DNA of 64,000 nt, taken from the NCBI RefSeq assembly GCF_937770335.1, contig NZ_CALJHY010000007.1, positions 1-64,000 of the forward strand, written 5' to 3'. The notes beneath the pieces were generated by a model. It had not been told where the DNA came from. It saw only the letters and a list, made by a program, of their open reading frames with translations, and searched no databases. The translations under genes were made by a program, and so were the position numbers. This document shows positions 53,215-62,927 of this stretch, one piece after another. Origin of the DNA: an uncultured Glaciecola sp. (GTDB lineage: Bacteria > Pseudomonadota > Gammaproteobacteria > Enterobacterales > Alteromonadaceae). How positions within the stretch are numbered: position 1 is the first letter of the stretch; every line of letters starts with the position of its first letter.

Positions 53215-53550
53215 GTGAATATTCAGCAACTAGTTGAGGCGATGACACCGCAAATCTATGAAAATTTGCGGACTGCTGTTGAAATTGGTAAATGGCCTGA
53301 TGGCAATCCGTTATCAGCAGAGCAAAAGAGCAATTCATTGCAAGCGGTATTAATGTACCAAGCCAGAGTTGAACAATCAGAAGAGCACATGACGATTGGT
53401 AAAAATGGTGAAGTAGTACAAAAAAGCCGCTCAGAACTCAAAAAAGAGTTTGATAAAGCACTAGGTAAAAATACTAAACAAGAAACTGCAGAACAAAGCA
53501 GTACTCATGACTTAAATACGATTGCGCGGTTTAAACAAGATGATATTTGA
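53215..53550 (+). CDS. yeaC: YeaC family protein (DUF1315)
   Basis: A 111-residue protein matching E. coli YeaC over its first 85 residues: MNIQQLVEAMTPQIYENL, AVEIGKWPDGNPLSAEQK, EEHMTIGKNGEVVQKSRSELKKEF. The tail is longer and Ser/Thr/Gln-rich. The start is GTG with AAAGGAAAT before it. Function is unknown. In E. coli yeaC lies near ansA and sppA, and here ansA follows one gene later, so the neighbourhood is conserved. Confidence 0.88.
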   Translation: MNIQQLVEAMTPQIYENLRTAVEIGKWPDGNPLSAEQKSNSLQAVLMYQARVEQSEEHMTIGKNGEVVQKSRSELKKEFDKALGKNTKQETAEQSSTHDLNTIARFKQDDI

Positions 53551-56335
53551 TCGATTTTTTAAAGCAAAACACCTCAATTCAGACCCTGAAGTGCGCTTGG
53601 CAGCAATTGCAAATTTGTCACTCGATAAACCAGCAGACAAACAAGCGCTGCACGAACTTGCATTTAACGATAGCCAGGCGAACGTTAGTCTAGCGGCATT
53701 AGACAAGCTTAATTCATTTTCATTATGGCTAAAGGCATCGGAAACAGCTGAAAATGCAAGAGTAAAAAAACTAGCTCACGAAAGAGTATTGGCTGAGGTC
53801 AATAATCCTAATTCAACGATGTTAAGCAAAACAGACTTTAATTCATTTGTTGTCGAGTCTAAAAACATGGTGTTACTTGAGCAAATGTTGCTTAGTAATC
53901 AACGTTTACAAAATAATGATGTGTTAGCACTTGCTGTATTATTGAAGATAAATAAACAAAATACGAATCGTCTGTATTTTAAAGATCACGCCAACTTAGC
54001 TCAGCAACAAGTTATTGTGACTCGCACAGACGATATTAATGAATTGAGTAAGATGCTTAAATTCGCTAACGATAATGTAGTGAAAAACGCCATTGATGTA
54101 AAAATTGAAACACTGAGAGAGTTAGCTGCATTACCGATAAAATTGAAGCAAGAGGCGACATTAGTTATTTCTAAACTTCTGGCGTTAAAAGATAATGGAG
54201 ATTACGAACAAATATATGAAAACAAGGAGCAATTTTGTCAAGAGTTCGAGCAATACAAAGCACAATTTAACGTATTGGATGAGGAAACTGCGTTGCTGCT
54301 GGCAGAAAAATATTTACGTGTCAACGAGTCTGTAGAAAAACGCTTATCTATATTGAAAGAAGAATGGCAGAGCGCCAACGAGCTAAAACGGACAACCAAC
54401 GCCTTGTCTGAAATAGATGAACGTTTTAAACAAGTGAAGCAGCAAATAGATGCTATTTTAGCGTCAATTGACGACCCGAGTTTACTCGCTCAGTCTAAAA
54501 TCCTGAGCAATGCACTAGCTGATGTCAGTATGGACATTGAAGATGCTGCTAAACGTCCGCAAACTGTTGCGCATAAGCGCTCGATAAAGTCATTGTCGTT
54601 GAGTATAGATAAGTACCAAGGCTTCTTAAAGCAACTCCCCAATGCGCGTGATACGCACGACAGCGCGAAAGCACTCGTTGCACAGTTACAAGCAGTGTCT
54701 GAAGAGTTAACAGATGATGAACTTGCCGTTGTATTAAAACAGCTGAAAAATGAATGGAAGCAGCTGATGACGAAAGTTACTCTGCCACTGCCTGATTCAA
54801 TTACAGTCGCTTGGCATGAGACTGAAAAGAAATATCGAAATAAAATTTCAGCGGTTCAGGAGGAACTTAAACAGCAAGAAAAAAAGATATTAGGTAAGCT
54901 TAAAACTGTTCAGAGAATGATTGATCAGGGTAGTTTTAAACCTGCGTTAGCCACCTTTAAATATGCGCAGAAGATGTATGAAGCTTTGCCCGGGAAAAGT
55001 CACAAAGGGCTTTTAAAGCTATATACAGAATTGAATGAAAAAGCGATAGAGTTACAAGAACTCCAAGCATTTATTGCTGGACCACGAAAACCAGCGTTGC
55101 TTGATGAGTTGAATACCTTGGCATCGCAACAAAATGTTGAAAGCATCCCTGGCAGAGTGCATAGCGTGAAAATGTTCCGAGCTCAATGGAATGAGCTCGG
55201 AAAGTTAGGTACTGATGAAGATGATGCACTGAATAAAACATTCGAAGAAGCGATAGAGAAAGCGTTTTTGCCATGCCGAGAATACTATGGTGAACAAGAT
55301 AAAGCTCGAGCTGCGAATGCGCAATTCGCGCAAATAATTATTGATGAATTAAGCGCCTTGAGCGCGCATGAAAATACCGCCAGTTTGGGGCGTTTATTAA
55401 GCGCTATTAATAAGAAATGGCGTGCGTTGGGAAGCCTAGAGCAAGTTGATCGTCGTAAGTTGCAAAAAGTCTATCAAAGAGCGTTAAAGCCAATTCAACT
55501 GCGTTTAGATGGATTTTATTCTGAAAATTTACAACGCAAACAAATGTTGTTGAAAAAAGCGCAGGAACTCGATGCTATTGATGATGTTAGTAGTGCAGCT
55601 GAAACGGCAAAACAATATCAGCAACAATGGAAAGAGATTGGATTTTCTGGCAAACAGAACGATGATGAGTTGTGGTTGGAATTTCGCAAAGCGAATGATG
55701 CCGTATTCGCAAAAATCAATGAGAAAAGAAATTCAGATGCGTCAGAACTTGCTCAAGTCAAAACTGAATTTCACGAGTTAGCAGCTACCTTAAACGAGCA
55801 ACTTAATGCCGCCAGTGAAATGAAGGATTTATCTGACTTTAAGGCTAATATAGATGCGCTGAGTCAAAAGCTTCGTGATATTCCAAGTCGACAATCAAAA
55901 AAAGAGCAAGATAAATTAGCACTGCTTTCACAACAACATCAAGTTAAGCAAGTTGAATTTGAAGAGCAAAAAAATGCAGCGCAGTGGCAAACATTATTTG
56001 ATACTTTAGCCGCTTGGACAGGCGACACTTTGCCAGAAAATATAGATGAATTACCCAACAAGTATCAACAGGTCATGAAGTCGTCAGCCGACAAAAAGGC
56101 TGATGGCAAACGTAAAGAGTTAACTATTCAATCGGAAATTGTCGCTAATTTACCTAGTAATAAGTCGGACGATGTTGAACGCAAACAGCTGCAACTGCAG
56201 CTAATGGCAGCTAAATTGCAGGGTAGTGATGTACCGACTAAAAATGAATTACTAAGCGAATGGATCAGTTGCGGTCCTTTGCAAAAAACAGATCAAGCAT
56301 TGCTGAAACGATTAAAAAAAGTCATGTTGGTATAA
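53540..56335 (+). CDS. Large DUF349 coiled-coil protein
   Basis: A protein of about 931 residues, helical throughout. The first 100 residues look like a HEAT-type repeat (DPEVRLAAIANLSLDKPADKQALHELAFND). Several DUF349 repeats follow, each with a W-x-x-L/I-G or W-K-Q/E core (EEWQSANELK, QWNELGKLG, KWRALGSLE, QWKEIGFSG). Charged coiled-coil stretches separate them. There is no enzyme motif, signal peptide or membrane segment. The ATG at 53540 overlaps the yeaC stop; TTG 53522 is an alternative. Function is unknown; ansA follows 10 bp later in the same unit. Confidence 0.82.
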   Translation: MIFDRFFKAKHLNSDPEVRLAAIANLSLDKPADKQALHELAFNDSQANVSLAALDKLNSFSLWLKASETAENARVKKLAHERVLAEVNNPNSTMLSKTDFNSFVVESKNMVLLEQMLLSNQRLQNNDVLALAVLLKINKQNTNRLYFKDHANLAQQQVIVTRTDDINELSKMLKFANDNVVKNAIDVKIETLRELAALPIKLKQEATLVISKLLALKDNGDYEQIYENKEQFCQEFEQYKAQFNVLDEETALLLAEKYLRVNESVEKRLSILKEEWQSANELKRTTNALSEIDERFKQVKQQIDAILASIDDPSLLAQSKILSNALADVSMDIEDAAKRPQTVAHKRSIKSLSLSIDKYQGFLKQLPNARDTHDSAKALVAQLQAVSEELTDDELAVVLKQLKNEWKQLMTKVTLPLPDSITVAWHETEKKYRNKISAVQEELKQQEKKILGKLKTVQRMIDQGSFKPALATFKYAQKMYEALPGKSHKGLLKLYTELNEKAIELQELQAFIAGPRKPALLDELNTLASQQNVESIPGRVHSVKMFRAQWNELGKLGTDEDDALNKTFEEAIEKAFLPCREYYGEQDKARAANAQFAQIIIDELSALSAHENTASLGRLLSAINKKWRALGSLEQVDRRKLQKVYQRALKPIQLRLDGFYSENLQRKQMLLKKAQELDAIDDVSSAAETAKQYQQQWKEIGFSGKQNDDELWLEFRKANDAVFAKINEKRNSDASELAQVKTEFHELAATLNEQLNAASEMKDLSDFKANIDALSQKLRDIPSRQSKKEQDKLALLSQQHQVKQVEFEEQKNAAQWQTLFDTLAAWTGDTLPENIDELPNKYQQVMKSSADKKADGKRKELTIQSEIVANLPSNKSDDVERKQLQLQLMAAKLQGSDVPTKNELLSEWISCGPLQKTDQALLKRLKKVMLV

Positions 56336-56345
56336 GGCAAGATCT

Positions 56346-57431
56346 ATGCGTAAACATATTTATGTAGCCTATACAGGCGGAACGATTGGTATGAAGCCTT
56401 CGAGTAATGGGTTTGTACCTGCTGCTGGCTATCTAAGTGAAACCTTACTTAACATGCCGGAATTTCACCGCAGTGAAATGCCGGCATTCACTATTCATGA
56501 ATATGACCACCTGATTGACTCAAGCGATATGTCTCCGTCTGATTGGCAGTTAATAGCGGACGATATTGCGGAGCATTACGCAGATTACGATGGCTTTATC
56601 ATTTTGCATGGCACCGATACTATGGCATATACGTCATCGGCGCTGTCATTTATGCTCGAGGATTTGGGTAAACCAGTTATTGTGACAGGATCTCAAATAC
56701 CATTAGCAGAATTGAGATCTGATGGACAAACTAATTTATTAAATGCGCTCTATATTGCCGCGAATTACCCCATTCCAGAAGTAACCTTATTCTTCAACAA
56801 CAAACTATATCGTGGAAATAGGGTGCGTAAAGTGGATGCTGATGGATTTGATGCATTTGATTCACCCAACTTTCCTGTGTTGTTGGAAGCAGGTATTAAT
56901 ATTGAGGTAAATCACGATGTTGTCAGCGTATTTGATAGTGTTTTTGAGGAAGAACAAAGCCAAGAGAACACCTTGCTGCCTGACCAAAGTGCAGCGAACC
57001 CTTTTAATGTGCGCACATTAAAAGTGAGTCCAGTAACTCCGCAACCTATCGGTTTAGTTAGCCTATATCCTGGTATTTCCGCTGATGTAGTCAAAAATAT
57101 TATTCAGCAACCGGTTAATGCCCTTATCCTATTAAGTTATGGCGTGGGTAATGCTCCGCAAAACAAAGCGTTATTGGGGCAATTGGTTGAAGCGCAAGAG
57201 AAAGGTGTAATTGTTGTCAACTGTACTCAGTGTTTTAGAGGTACAGTTAACATGACTGGCTACGCAAATGGGCATTTTTTACAAGATACCGGATTAATTT
57301 CGGGGGGTGATATGACACCAGAGGCAACGTTAGCAAAATTGCACTACTTGCTGAGTAAACCGGAGTTGAGCACAGAAGAACGCAAGCGTTTGATGAAACG
57401 CAACCTACGCGGAGAGCTAACTCGCCGTTAG
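56346..57431 (+). CDS. ansA: L-asparaginase, cytoplasmic type I
   Basis: A 361-residue type I asparaginase hydrolysing Asn to Asp and ammonia. The first catalytic Thr is in YTGGTIGMK and the second in ILHGTDTMAYTSSAL. GSQIPLAELRSDGQTNLLNAL, GVGNAPQNKALL and GGDMTPEATLAKLHYLL match E. coli AnsA closely. It is about 23 residues longer than E. coli AnsA because of an acidic insert near 195-220 (SVFEEEQSQENTLLPDQ). No signal peptide. It ends a zinc-ribbon/yeaC/DUF349/ansA run. Confidence 0.96.
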   Translation: MRKHIYVAYTGGTIGMKPSSNGFVPAAGYLSETLLNMPEFHRSEMPAFTIHEYDHLIDSSDMSPSDWQLIADDIAEHYADYDGFIILHGTDTMAYTSSALSFMLEDLGKPVIVTGSQIPLAELRSDGQTNLLNALYIAANYPIPEVTLFFNNKLYRGNRVRKVDADGFDAFDSPNFPVLLEAGINIEVNHDVVSVFDSVFEEEQSQENTLLPDQSAANPFNVRTLKVSPVTPQPIGLVSLYPGISADVVKNIIQQPVNALILLSYGVGNAPQNKALLGQLVEAQEKGVIVVNCTQCFRGTVNMTGYANGHFLQDTGLISGGDMTPEATLAKLHYLLSKPELSTEERKRLMKRNLRGELTRR

Positions 57432-57445
57432 CTTGAGTTTAGAAC

Positions 57446-57477
57446 CCTTTAAGGACTATACAAAGAGTCCTTAAAGG
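57446..57477. terminator. Hairpin between ansA and the PLP enzyme gene
   Basis: A perfect 12-bp inverted repeat (CCTTTAAGGACT / AGTCCTTAAAGG) with an 8-base loop, between convergent genes and overlapping the stop of the minus-strand gene. No T-run. Confidence 0.6.
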
Positions 57478-58583
57478 CTATCCAACGCGGTCAGTACGTC
57501 ATTAATTAGGTCATCGTGGCGTTCACAACCCACGCTAAATCTAATCATGCCTTGTGCTATTTGGTCTGTTCCCCAACGCGCACGGCGCTCAGCGATACTA
57601 TGTACACCGCCAAAACTGGTGGCTACATAAACGAGTTTACATGCTGCGAGGAATTTATCTGCAGCATCCTTGTTCTCTAGTTCAAAGCTGATAATGAAAC
57701 CGAACAGGTGTTGCTGTTGTTTAGCGATAACATGCGACGGGTCGGACGTAAGTCCAGGATAACGAACCGATAATACTTTAGCATGATTGTTCAATTCATT
57801 TGCTAATAGCAGTGCAGTGTCACACATGCGCTGCAGTCTAACATCCAATGTAGATAGACTTCTGTGAACAAGCCAAGTTTCCATAGGCCCTGGAATATTG
57901 CCTGACGCTTTACGCCAGTCTCTGATTTTGTCACTAATCGACTGATCTATGCTAGAGACGTGGCCAAATACAACATCACTGTGACCATTAACAGCCTTAG
58001 TATCGGCACTCATCGAAATATCAGCCCCCAAAGCCAACGGCTGCTGCCCTAGAAATGTTAGTGTGGTGTTGTCGATAGCTAAAAGACCGCCTTGTTGATG
58101 TATTTTGTTCGCTGCCTTGCGTATGTCAAAAGTGTCGAGCATTGGATTGCTTGGTGTTTCTAATAATGCGAGGGCGATGTCTTTAAAATCAAAATTATCG
58201 ATTTCACGAGTGGCAATTGTTTTCAGTTTTATACCAAATCGAACTAAATATTGTTCGGTATAGTAACGAACAGGCGCATAGCCATCGCTGGGCAGTAAGA
58301 CAGTATCACCCGGGTTCAAAAGGCTGGTTAATATTGCGCTTGCAGCTGACATACCTGAGGGGAATATAACCGTGTCACCGCCTTCTAATTCTGCTAAACC
58401 GGACTCTAGACTGGTCCAAGTTGGTTGACCAAAACGTCCATATTGGTACATTTCTGGGTCTACATCACCTGATAAATGAAAGGTGCTCGCGAATTCTGGA
58501 CCGTGCCGGAAAGCACGCCCATTCTTTGCTTTAGGAGCACCAGCATTAATGCTTAGAGAGGCTAGGGAGGTTTTGCGAGTCAT
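57471..58583 (-). CDS. Cys/Met metabolism PLP enzyme (cystathionine beta-lyase-like)
   Basis: A 370-residue fold-type I PLP enzyme of the Cys/Met transsulfuration group. The PLP Lys is K196 in ISMSADTKAVNGHSDVVFG; the Asp that contacts the PLP ring is D171 in LLAIDNTTL. FPSGMSAASAIL is the cofactor phosphate region and LETPSNPMLD is typical. By its HSDVVFG block it is nearer to MetC-type beta-lyases than to MetB. The exact reaction (cystathionine cleavage or another beta/gamma elimination) cannot be decided. The ATP-grasp gene lies 120 bp upstream on the same strand. Confidence 0.85.
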   Translation of the reverse strand: MTRKTSLASLSINAGAPKAKNGRAFRHGPEFASTFHLSGDVDPEMYQYGRFGQPTWTSLESGLAELEGGDTVIFPSGMSAASAILTSLLNPGDTVLLPSDGYAPVRYYTEQYLVRFGIKLKTIATREIDNFDFKDIALALLETPSNPMLDTFDIRKAANKIHQQGGLLAIDNTTLTFLGQQPLALGADISMSADTKAVNGHSDVVFGHVSSIDQSISDKIRDWRKASGNIPGPMETWLVHRSLSTLDVRLQRMCDTALLLANELNNHAKVLSVRYPGLTSDPSHVIAKQQQHLFGFIISFELENKDAADKFLAACKLVYVATSFGGVHSIAERRARWGTDQIAQGMIRFSVGCERHDDLINDVLTALDSL

Positions 58584-58703
58584 AGGCTGATCTCAGTAAT
58601 AAGGTTAGTAAACCAATGCGTTAGCACCTTGCTGTGAGACGTAAAGTGAATTCAGGCTCGGTGCTGACCGTTAGTATTGTGGATTGCTAATTTTGACTTG
58701 TTT

Positions 58704-59642
58704 CTAACTATTTTGTAGCTTATCAGCAAGATATTTTGCCATCTCTAACATGGCGAATTGTCCTGTTACTTTTTCGGCGTCTGAATTGTAATTAGTATTG
58801 GTGTTTACATCATACGCATAGCTATTCCCATTTGAGTCTTGAATTGCTTCAATAGCTGCGATTTGAATATTGTTGTCTCTAAGGAATACTTCATAACGGT
58901 CAATAAACGAGGGGCGATAATTCTCAAGTATCTCAAATTTCGCTTTTACGGTCGTTTTAACATCATCGGTAGGACAAAACATATCTTCAATAGAGCAAGC
59001 ATCTGCAGGGCATAACTCAAATCCTTGGGATGTGTCCACCTTCACGCCATAAAGAAACTTGCCACCAATGAACTCATGTCGAATAATAAACGATTCTGGC
59101 GATTCAATATATTGCTGGATAAGAGTGATACCGTCTACAGGTTCATCAAAATTTGGACCGTCAACGTAGTCTTGTAGTGCTTGAACGGAGTGAAATAGTT
59201 GAACTCCTTGGCCTTTACCCGCACGGTTATGCTTGGTAATAAAAGACGGCATATTCAGCAAATTAGCAGCCTCAATAATTTGTTTTTTACCAACAGCAGC
59301 AAGTGTTTTAGGTGTCTCAATGCCACTATTGTTAAGCGCCATATACTGATTCACTTTACTTACTTCCAACCTTAATGCTCTTGTGCCATTGATCACTGTT
59401 CGACCATGATACTCTAACCAAGCAATGACGGCTTCTGCAAACTCAGGAGCGAAACGATGGCCTCGAGTGTGTGATGATGCACTGATTCGGTTATAAAAAA
59501 CGCCCTGGGGCGGCTCACCAGACAAATCGATGAGTCCTTCATCGAGATGCCATAACTCATAGGGTAGGCGCAATTCATCTAGTCGATGTTGCAAGTGGAT
59601 CGTCCACTCGCTGTTTTCGTGCAGTACATAAATTTTATTCAT
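58704..59642 (-). CDS. ATP-grasp RimK-like carboxylate-amine ligase
   Basis: A 312-residue ATP-grasp protein. The region 95-300 has the fold: FITKHNRAGKGQGVQLF (the ATP-binding Gly-rich loop), ITLIQQYIESPESFIIRHEFI, and YAYDVNTNTNYNSDAEK with the metal-binding Asp/Asn. It resembles RimK-type alpha-L-glutamate ligases. Which amine or peptide it modifies is unknown. It ends 120 bp before the PLP enzyme gene and starts just 5 bp after lipA's stop, so it may be transcribed with lipA. Confidence 0.78.
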   Translation of the reverse strand: MNKIYVLHENSEWTIHLQHRLDELRLPYELWHLDEGLIDLSGEPPQGVFYNRISASSHTRGHRFAPEFAEAVIAWLEYHGRTVINGTRALRLEVSKVNQYMALNNSGIETPKTLAAVGKKQIIEAANLLNMPSFITKHNRAGKGQGVQLFHSVQALQDYVDGPNFDEPVDGITLIQQYIESPESFIIRHEFIGGKFLYGVKVDTSQGFELCPADACSIEDMFCPTDDVKTTVKAKFEILENYRPSFIDRYEVFLRDNNIQIAAIEAIQDSNGNSYAYDVNTNTNYNSDAEKVTGQFAMLEMAKYLADKLQNS

Positions 59643-59647
59643 ATTGG

Positions 59648-60610
59648 CTATTTAACTTCTACACCGGCTGCTTGTTTGTCGGCGTGATAGCTAGAACGGA
59701 CCATTGGGCCACATTCAGCATGCGCGAAACCGATAGAGTCGGCGTATTCGCCCAAAGCATCAAACTCCGCTGGCGGCACATAGCGCTTCACTGGAAAGTG
59801 ATGTTTACTTGGCTGCAAATACTGTCCAAGTGTTAGCATGTTTACATTGTGCGTGCGAAGGTCATCCAATACTTTTTTCATCTCGTCTGACTCTTCGCCC
59901 AAACCCATCATTAAGCCTGATTTTGTCGGTATAGTAGGATGCTGCTCTTTAAATTTACGCAAAAGGTCCAGAGACCATTGGTAGTTGGCACCAGGGCGAC
60001 ATTCCCGATATAAGCGAGGAACGGTTTCTAGGTTGTGGTTGAATACGTCGGGCACACCACTTTTAAATATTTCTAAAGCACGATCCATACGACCTCTGAA
60101 GTCAGGTACTAATACTTCAATTCTGGTGTTTGGAGCATGTTCACGTATTGCATTGATACAATCAACGAAATGCTGAGCACCGCCGTCTCGAAGGTCATCG
60201 CGGTCAACCGAAGTGATAACCACATAGTTTAATCCCATTTCTGCAATGGTTTTAGCTAGTTTTACTGGTTCTTCAGCACTTGGTGGTAATGGTTTACCGT
60301 GCGCTACATCGCAGAATGGGCAACGACGAGTGCATACATCACCCAAAATCATAAAGGTAGCCGTTCCGTTATTAAAACATTCAGCTAAGTTAGGGCAGCT
60401 AGCCTCTTCACATACCGAATGTAATTTATTTTTGCGCAATGTCGCTTTTATATGGTCTATGCGATCTGTTGTACGAGGCAGTTTTATCTTAATCCACGAT
60501 GGCTTACGCAGCATTTGTTCCTTTTCAGTTGGAACAATAGTGATTGGAATATGTCTTACTTTCTCATCATCGCGAAGTTTTACACCCGCTTCTGGACGTG
60601 GATTATTCAT
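59648..60610 (-). CDS. lipA: Lipoyl synthase
   Basis: A 320-residue radical SAM enzyme that inserts two sulfurs into octanoyl groups to make lipoate. The radical SAM cluster motif is CTRRCPFC; the auxiliary cluster cysteines are in [31 protein letters not shown] and MVRSSYHAD at the end are diagnostic. It overlaps the end of lipB by 8 bp, the standard lipB-lipA order. Confidence 0.98.
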   Translation of the reverse strand: MNNPRPEAGVKLRDDEKVRHIPITIVPTEKEQMLRKPSWIKIKLPRTTDRIDHIKATLRKNKLHSVCEEASCPNLAECFNNGTATFMILGDVCTRRCPFCDVAHGKPLPPSAEEPVKLAKTIAEMGLNYVVITSVDRDDLRDGGAQHFVDCINAIREHAPNTRIEVLVPDFRGRMDRALEIFKSGVPDVFNHNLETVPRLYRECRPGANYQWSLDLLRKFKEQHPTIPTKSGLMMGLGEESDEMKKVLDDLRTHNVNMLTLGQYLQPSKHHFPVKRYVPPAEFDALGEYADSIGFAHAECGPMVRSSYHADKQAAGVEVK

Positions 60611-61247
60611 CGAAACCTTCTCTATATTCTTTTTGCTTGATACTCAATAGTGAACAAAAGTGATCAACTATTTTAGGGCCAGCGATAGCTAATGATTCTG
60701 GCCCACCTAATGCTGCACAATCTACCATTTCCATGCCAGCATAGCCACACGGGTTTATGCGGCCAAACGGACTTAAATCCATATTAACGTTCAGTGCTAA
60801 GCCATGAAACGAGCACCCTTTTCTAATTCTCAAGCCGACCGAACATAGCTTTTGTTCGTTGACATAAACACCAGGTGCATCCTTTTTGGCGTAGGCTTCA
60901 ATTCCGTAATCAGCCATTAGGCCTACGATACAGTTTTCTAAACCATTAACTAAATGGCGAACGCCAAGTTTATTTCGGCGTACGTCAATTAGAATGTACA
61001 TCATTTGTTGCCCAGGCCCGTGATAGGTGACTTGTCCGCCGCGATCCACCTGTACTACTGGAATATCACCAGGAGCAAGCACATGCTCAGCTTTACCTGC
61101 TTGTCCTTGTGTGAATACGGGCGTGTGTTCTACTAACCATATCTCATCTGGTGTGTTGGGCGTTCTATGATCTGTAAAATCTTGCATTTTTTGCCAAATT
61201 GGGCGATATGATTGTGAGCCTAATTGTCGAATAATGGTTGATTGCAT
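60603..61247 (-). CDS. lipB: Octanoyltransferase
   Basis: A 214-residue LipB that transfers octanoate from acyl carrier protein to lipoyl domains. The family region [20 protein letters not shown], the catalytic Lys in [11 protein letters not shown] and the Cys in [15 protein letters not shown] are all visible. It sits 5 bp after ybeD and overlaps lipA. Confidence 0.97.
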   Translation of the reverse strand: MQSTIIRQLGSQSYRPIWQKMQDFTDHRTPNTPDEIWLVEHTPVFTQGQAGKAEHVLAPGDIPVVQVDRGGQVTYHGPGQQMMYILIDVRRNKLGVRHLVNGLENCIVGLMADYGIEAYAKKDAPGVYVNEQKLCSVGLRIRKGCSFHGLALNVNMDLSPFGRINPCGYAGMEMVDCAALGGPESLAIAGPKIVDHFCSLLSIKQKEYREGFDE

Positions 61248-61252
61248 AAAAA

Positions 61253-61522
61253 TTAAAGTACAAACCTTACTAGCTCGAGACTAGAAATTTCAGTATATAT
61301 AGTTTCCATCTGGTCTTTGCTAGTGACTTTCACTTTCAACGAAAGTGAATGATAATTTCCTTTGCTACTTGGCTTAATAGTCGGTGAGTAATCGCCAGGA
61401 GCATGCTTTTGTAAGCAGGAAATAACGATCTCTGGAAGACTTGGATCAGCAACCCCCATGACTTTAAATGTTTGATAACAAGGGAATTCTAGAATCTCGT
61501 CAAATTTTGTATCTAATGTCAT
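61253..61522 (-). CDS. ybeD: YbeD family protein (DUF493)
   Basis: An 89-residue protein of the YbeD/DUF493 family with an ACT-like ferredoxin fold ([39 protein letters not shown]). It is always near lipB and dacA in gammaproteobacteria, as here, 2 bp after dacA. The biochemical role is not established. Confidence 0.93.
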   Translation of the reverse strand: MTLDTKFDEILEFPCYQTFKVMGVADPSLPEIVISCLQKHAPGDYSPTIKPSSKGNYHSLSLKVKVTSKDQMETIYTEISSLELVRFVL

Positions 61523-61524
61523 GA

Positions 61525-62679
61525 TTAGTTTTCAAATCCCAATTTTAGAGAAACCCAATCCATTGCTTTATCAATTAATCCACCTTCTTGAACTTCATGT
61601 AAGGTTACCAATGGGTAAGTGGCGATATTGTCACCTTCTAATTGTAAAAACAATTTACCGACAACTTGTCCTTTCTCAACCGGCGCTTCGAGGTTTTCAG
61701 TTAGTTCGTAATGTGCTTTCAGCTTGCTTGATTGTCCACGCGGTATTGTAATTGGTGTTGATTGATTTAAGCCAAGTTCAACTGTTTCACGGTCACCCAT
61801 GTAAATACGATGAGCCACAAAGCTATCACCTGCTTGATAAGGCGTTACTGACTCGAAGAAACGAAAACCATAACGAAGTAGTTTCTTGTTTTCAACTTTA
61901 CGAGAACGCTCACTGTCGGTACCCATAACAACGGACACTAAACGCATGTCGCCCTGAGTTGCTGATGTAATTAGGCTGTAACCGGCGTCTGATGTATGGC
62001 CCGTTTTAATACCATCCACATTTAGGCTCTTGTCCCATAAAAGACTGTTACGGTTAAATTGTTTTATCCCATTATAAGTAAATTCTTTAATGCTATATAG
62101 CGCGTAAGCCTCAGGCAATTCAGCAATTAAAGCTGAAGATAAGGTCGCCATGTCACGCGGGGATGTATAGTGATCTGCGTCGTGCAAACCATGACTATTA
62201 ATGAAGTTACTTGCGGTCATACCGAGGTTTTGCGCATGTGCATTCATCATGCTAGCAAATGCTTCCTCGCTGCCTGCAATATGCTCAGCCATTGCGACGC
62301 AGGCATCGTTGCCTGATTGCACTACAATACCCATTAGCAAATCTTCAACCGAGACTTGTGTGCCAACTTCAATAAACATTTTTGATGAATCAGGGAAGTT
62401 TTTTGCCCATGCATTTTCAGATATGGTCACCATATCGGTTAAACTAATATTGCCTGCTTTGATTTCTTTACCGATGACATAGATGGTCATTATTTTGGTC
62501 AAACTGGCTGGCGCAAGTCGCATATCAATATTTTTTTCTGCAATGATATGACCCGTGTTGTGGTCTACCAGCAGAAAGCCGCCTGCCGAAACGTTCGGAG
62601 GGGGTGGAATAACGACAGCCGCTGTTGCTAAAAAGCAAGAAGCAGCAAGGAGTAATGTGGAAACTATTTTTAAGCGCAT
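61525..62679 (-). CDS. dacA: D-alanyl-D-alanine carboxypeptidase (penicillin-binding protein 5/6)
   Basis: A 384-residue DD-carboxypeptidase that trims the terminal D-Ala of peptidoglycan pentapeptides. It has a signal peptide (about 1-20), the SLTKIM box (SxxK) with the active Ser, SGNDACV (SxN) and KTGHTSDAG (KTG). A C-terminal beta-domain and a final amphipathic helix (DKAMDWVSLKLGFEN) anchor it to the membrane. It heads dacA-ybeD-lipB-lipA. Confidence 0.97.
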   Translation of the reverse strand: MRLKIVSTLLLAASCFLATAAVVIPPPPNVSAGGFLLVDHNTGHIIAEKNIDMRLAPASLTKIMTIYVIGKEIKAGNISLTDMVTISENAWAKNFPDSSKMFIEVGTQVSVEDLLMGIVVQSGNDACVAMAEHIAGSEEAFASMMNAHAQNLGMTASNFINSHGLHDADHYTSPRDMATLSSALIAELPEAYALYSIKEFTYNGIKQFNRNSLLWDKSLNVDGIKTGHTSDAGYSLITSATQGDMRLVSVVMGTDSERSRKVENKKLLRYGFRFFESVTPYQAGDSFVAHRIYMGDRETVELGLNQSTPITIPRGQSSKLKAHYELTENLEAPVEKGQVVGKLFLQLEGDNIATYPLVTLHEVQEGGLIDKAMDWVSLKLGFEN

Positions 62680-62927
62680 TTATTCAGCCATTCTTTTGAG
62701 GTTTTTATCACTGTGCTTCTACCTTCGAACATATTTCACCGACCTATTCGGCTCTCTCGAGGTGCTTTCGTAATGAGCATGCAATCACGTGATCTATTGA
62801 ATGTGGATTTTATATCAATCCACCTATGAACCGCTAGTTATTCAGCGGATTCTTTTACTTATTTTTCGTTTACCGTTTCAGCCTCCCATAATTATAGATT
62901 CAGATTAAAACGTGTTTGTTATTTTGA

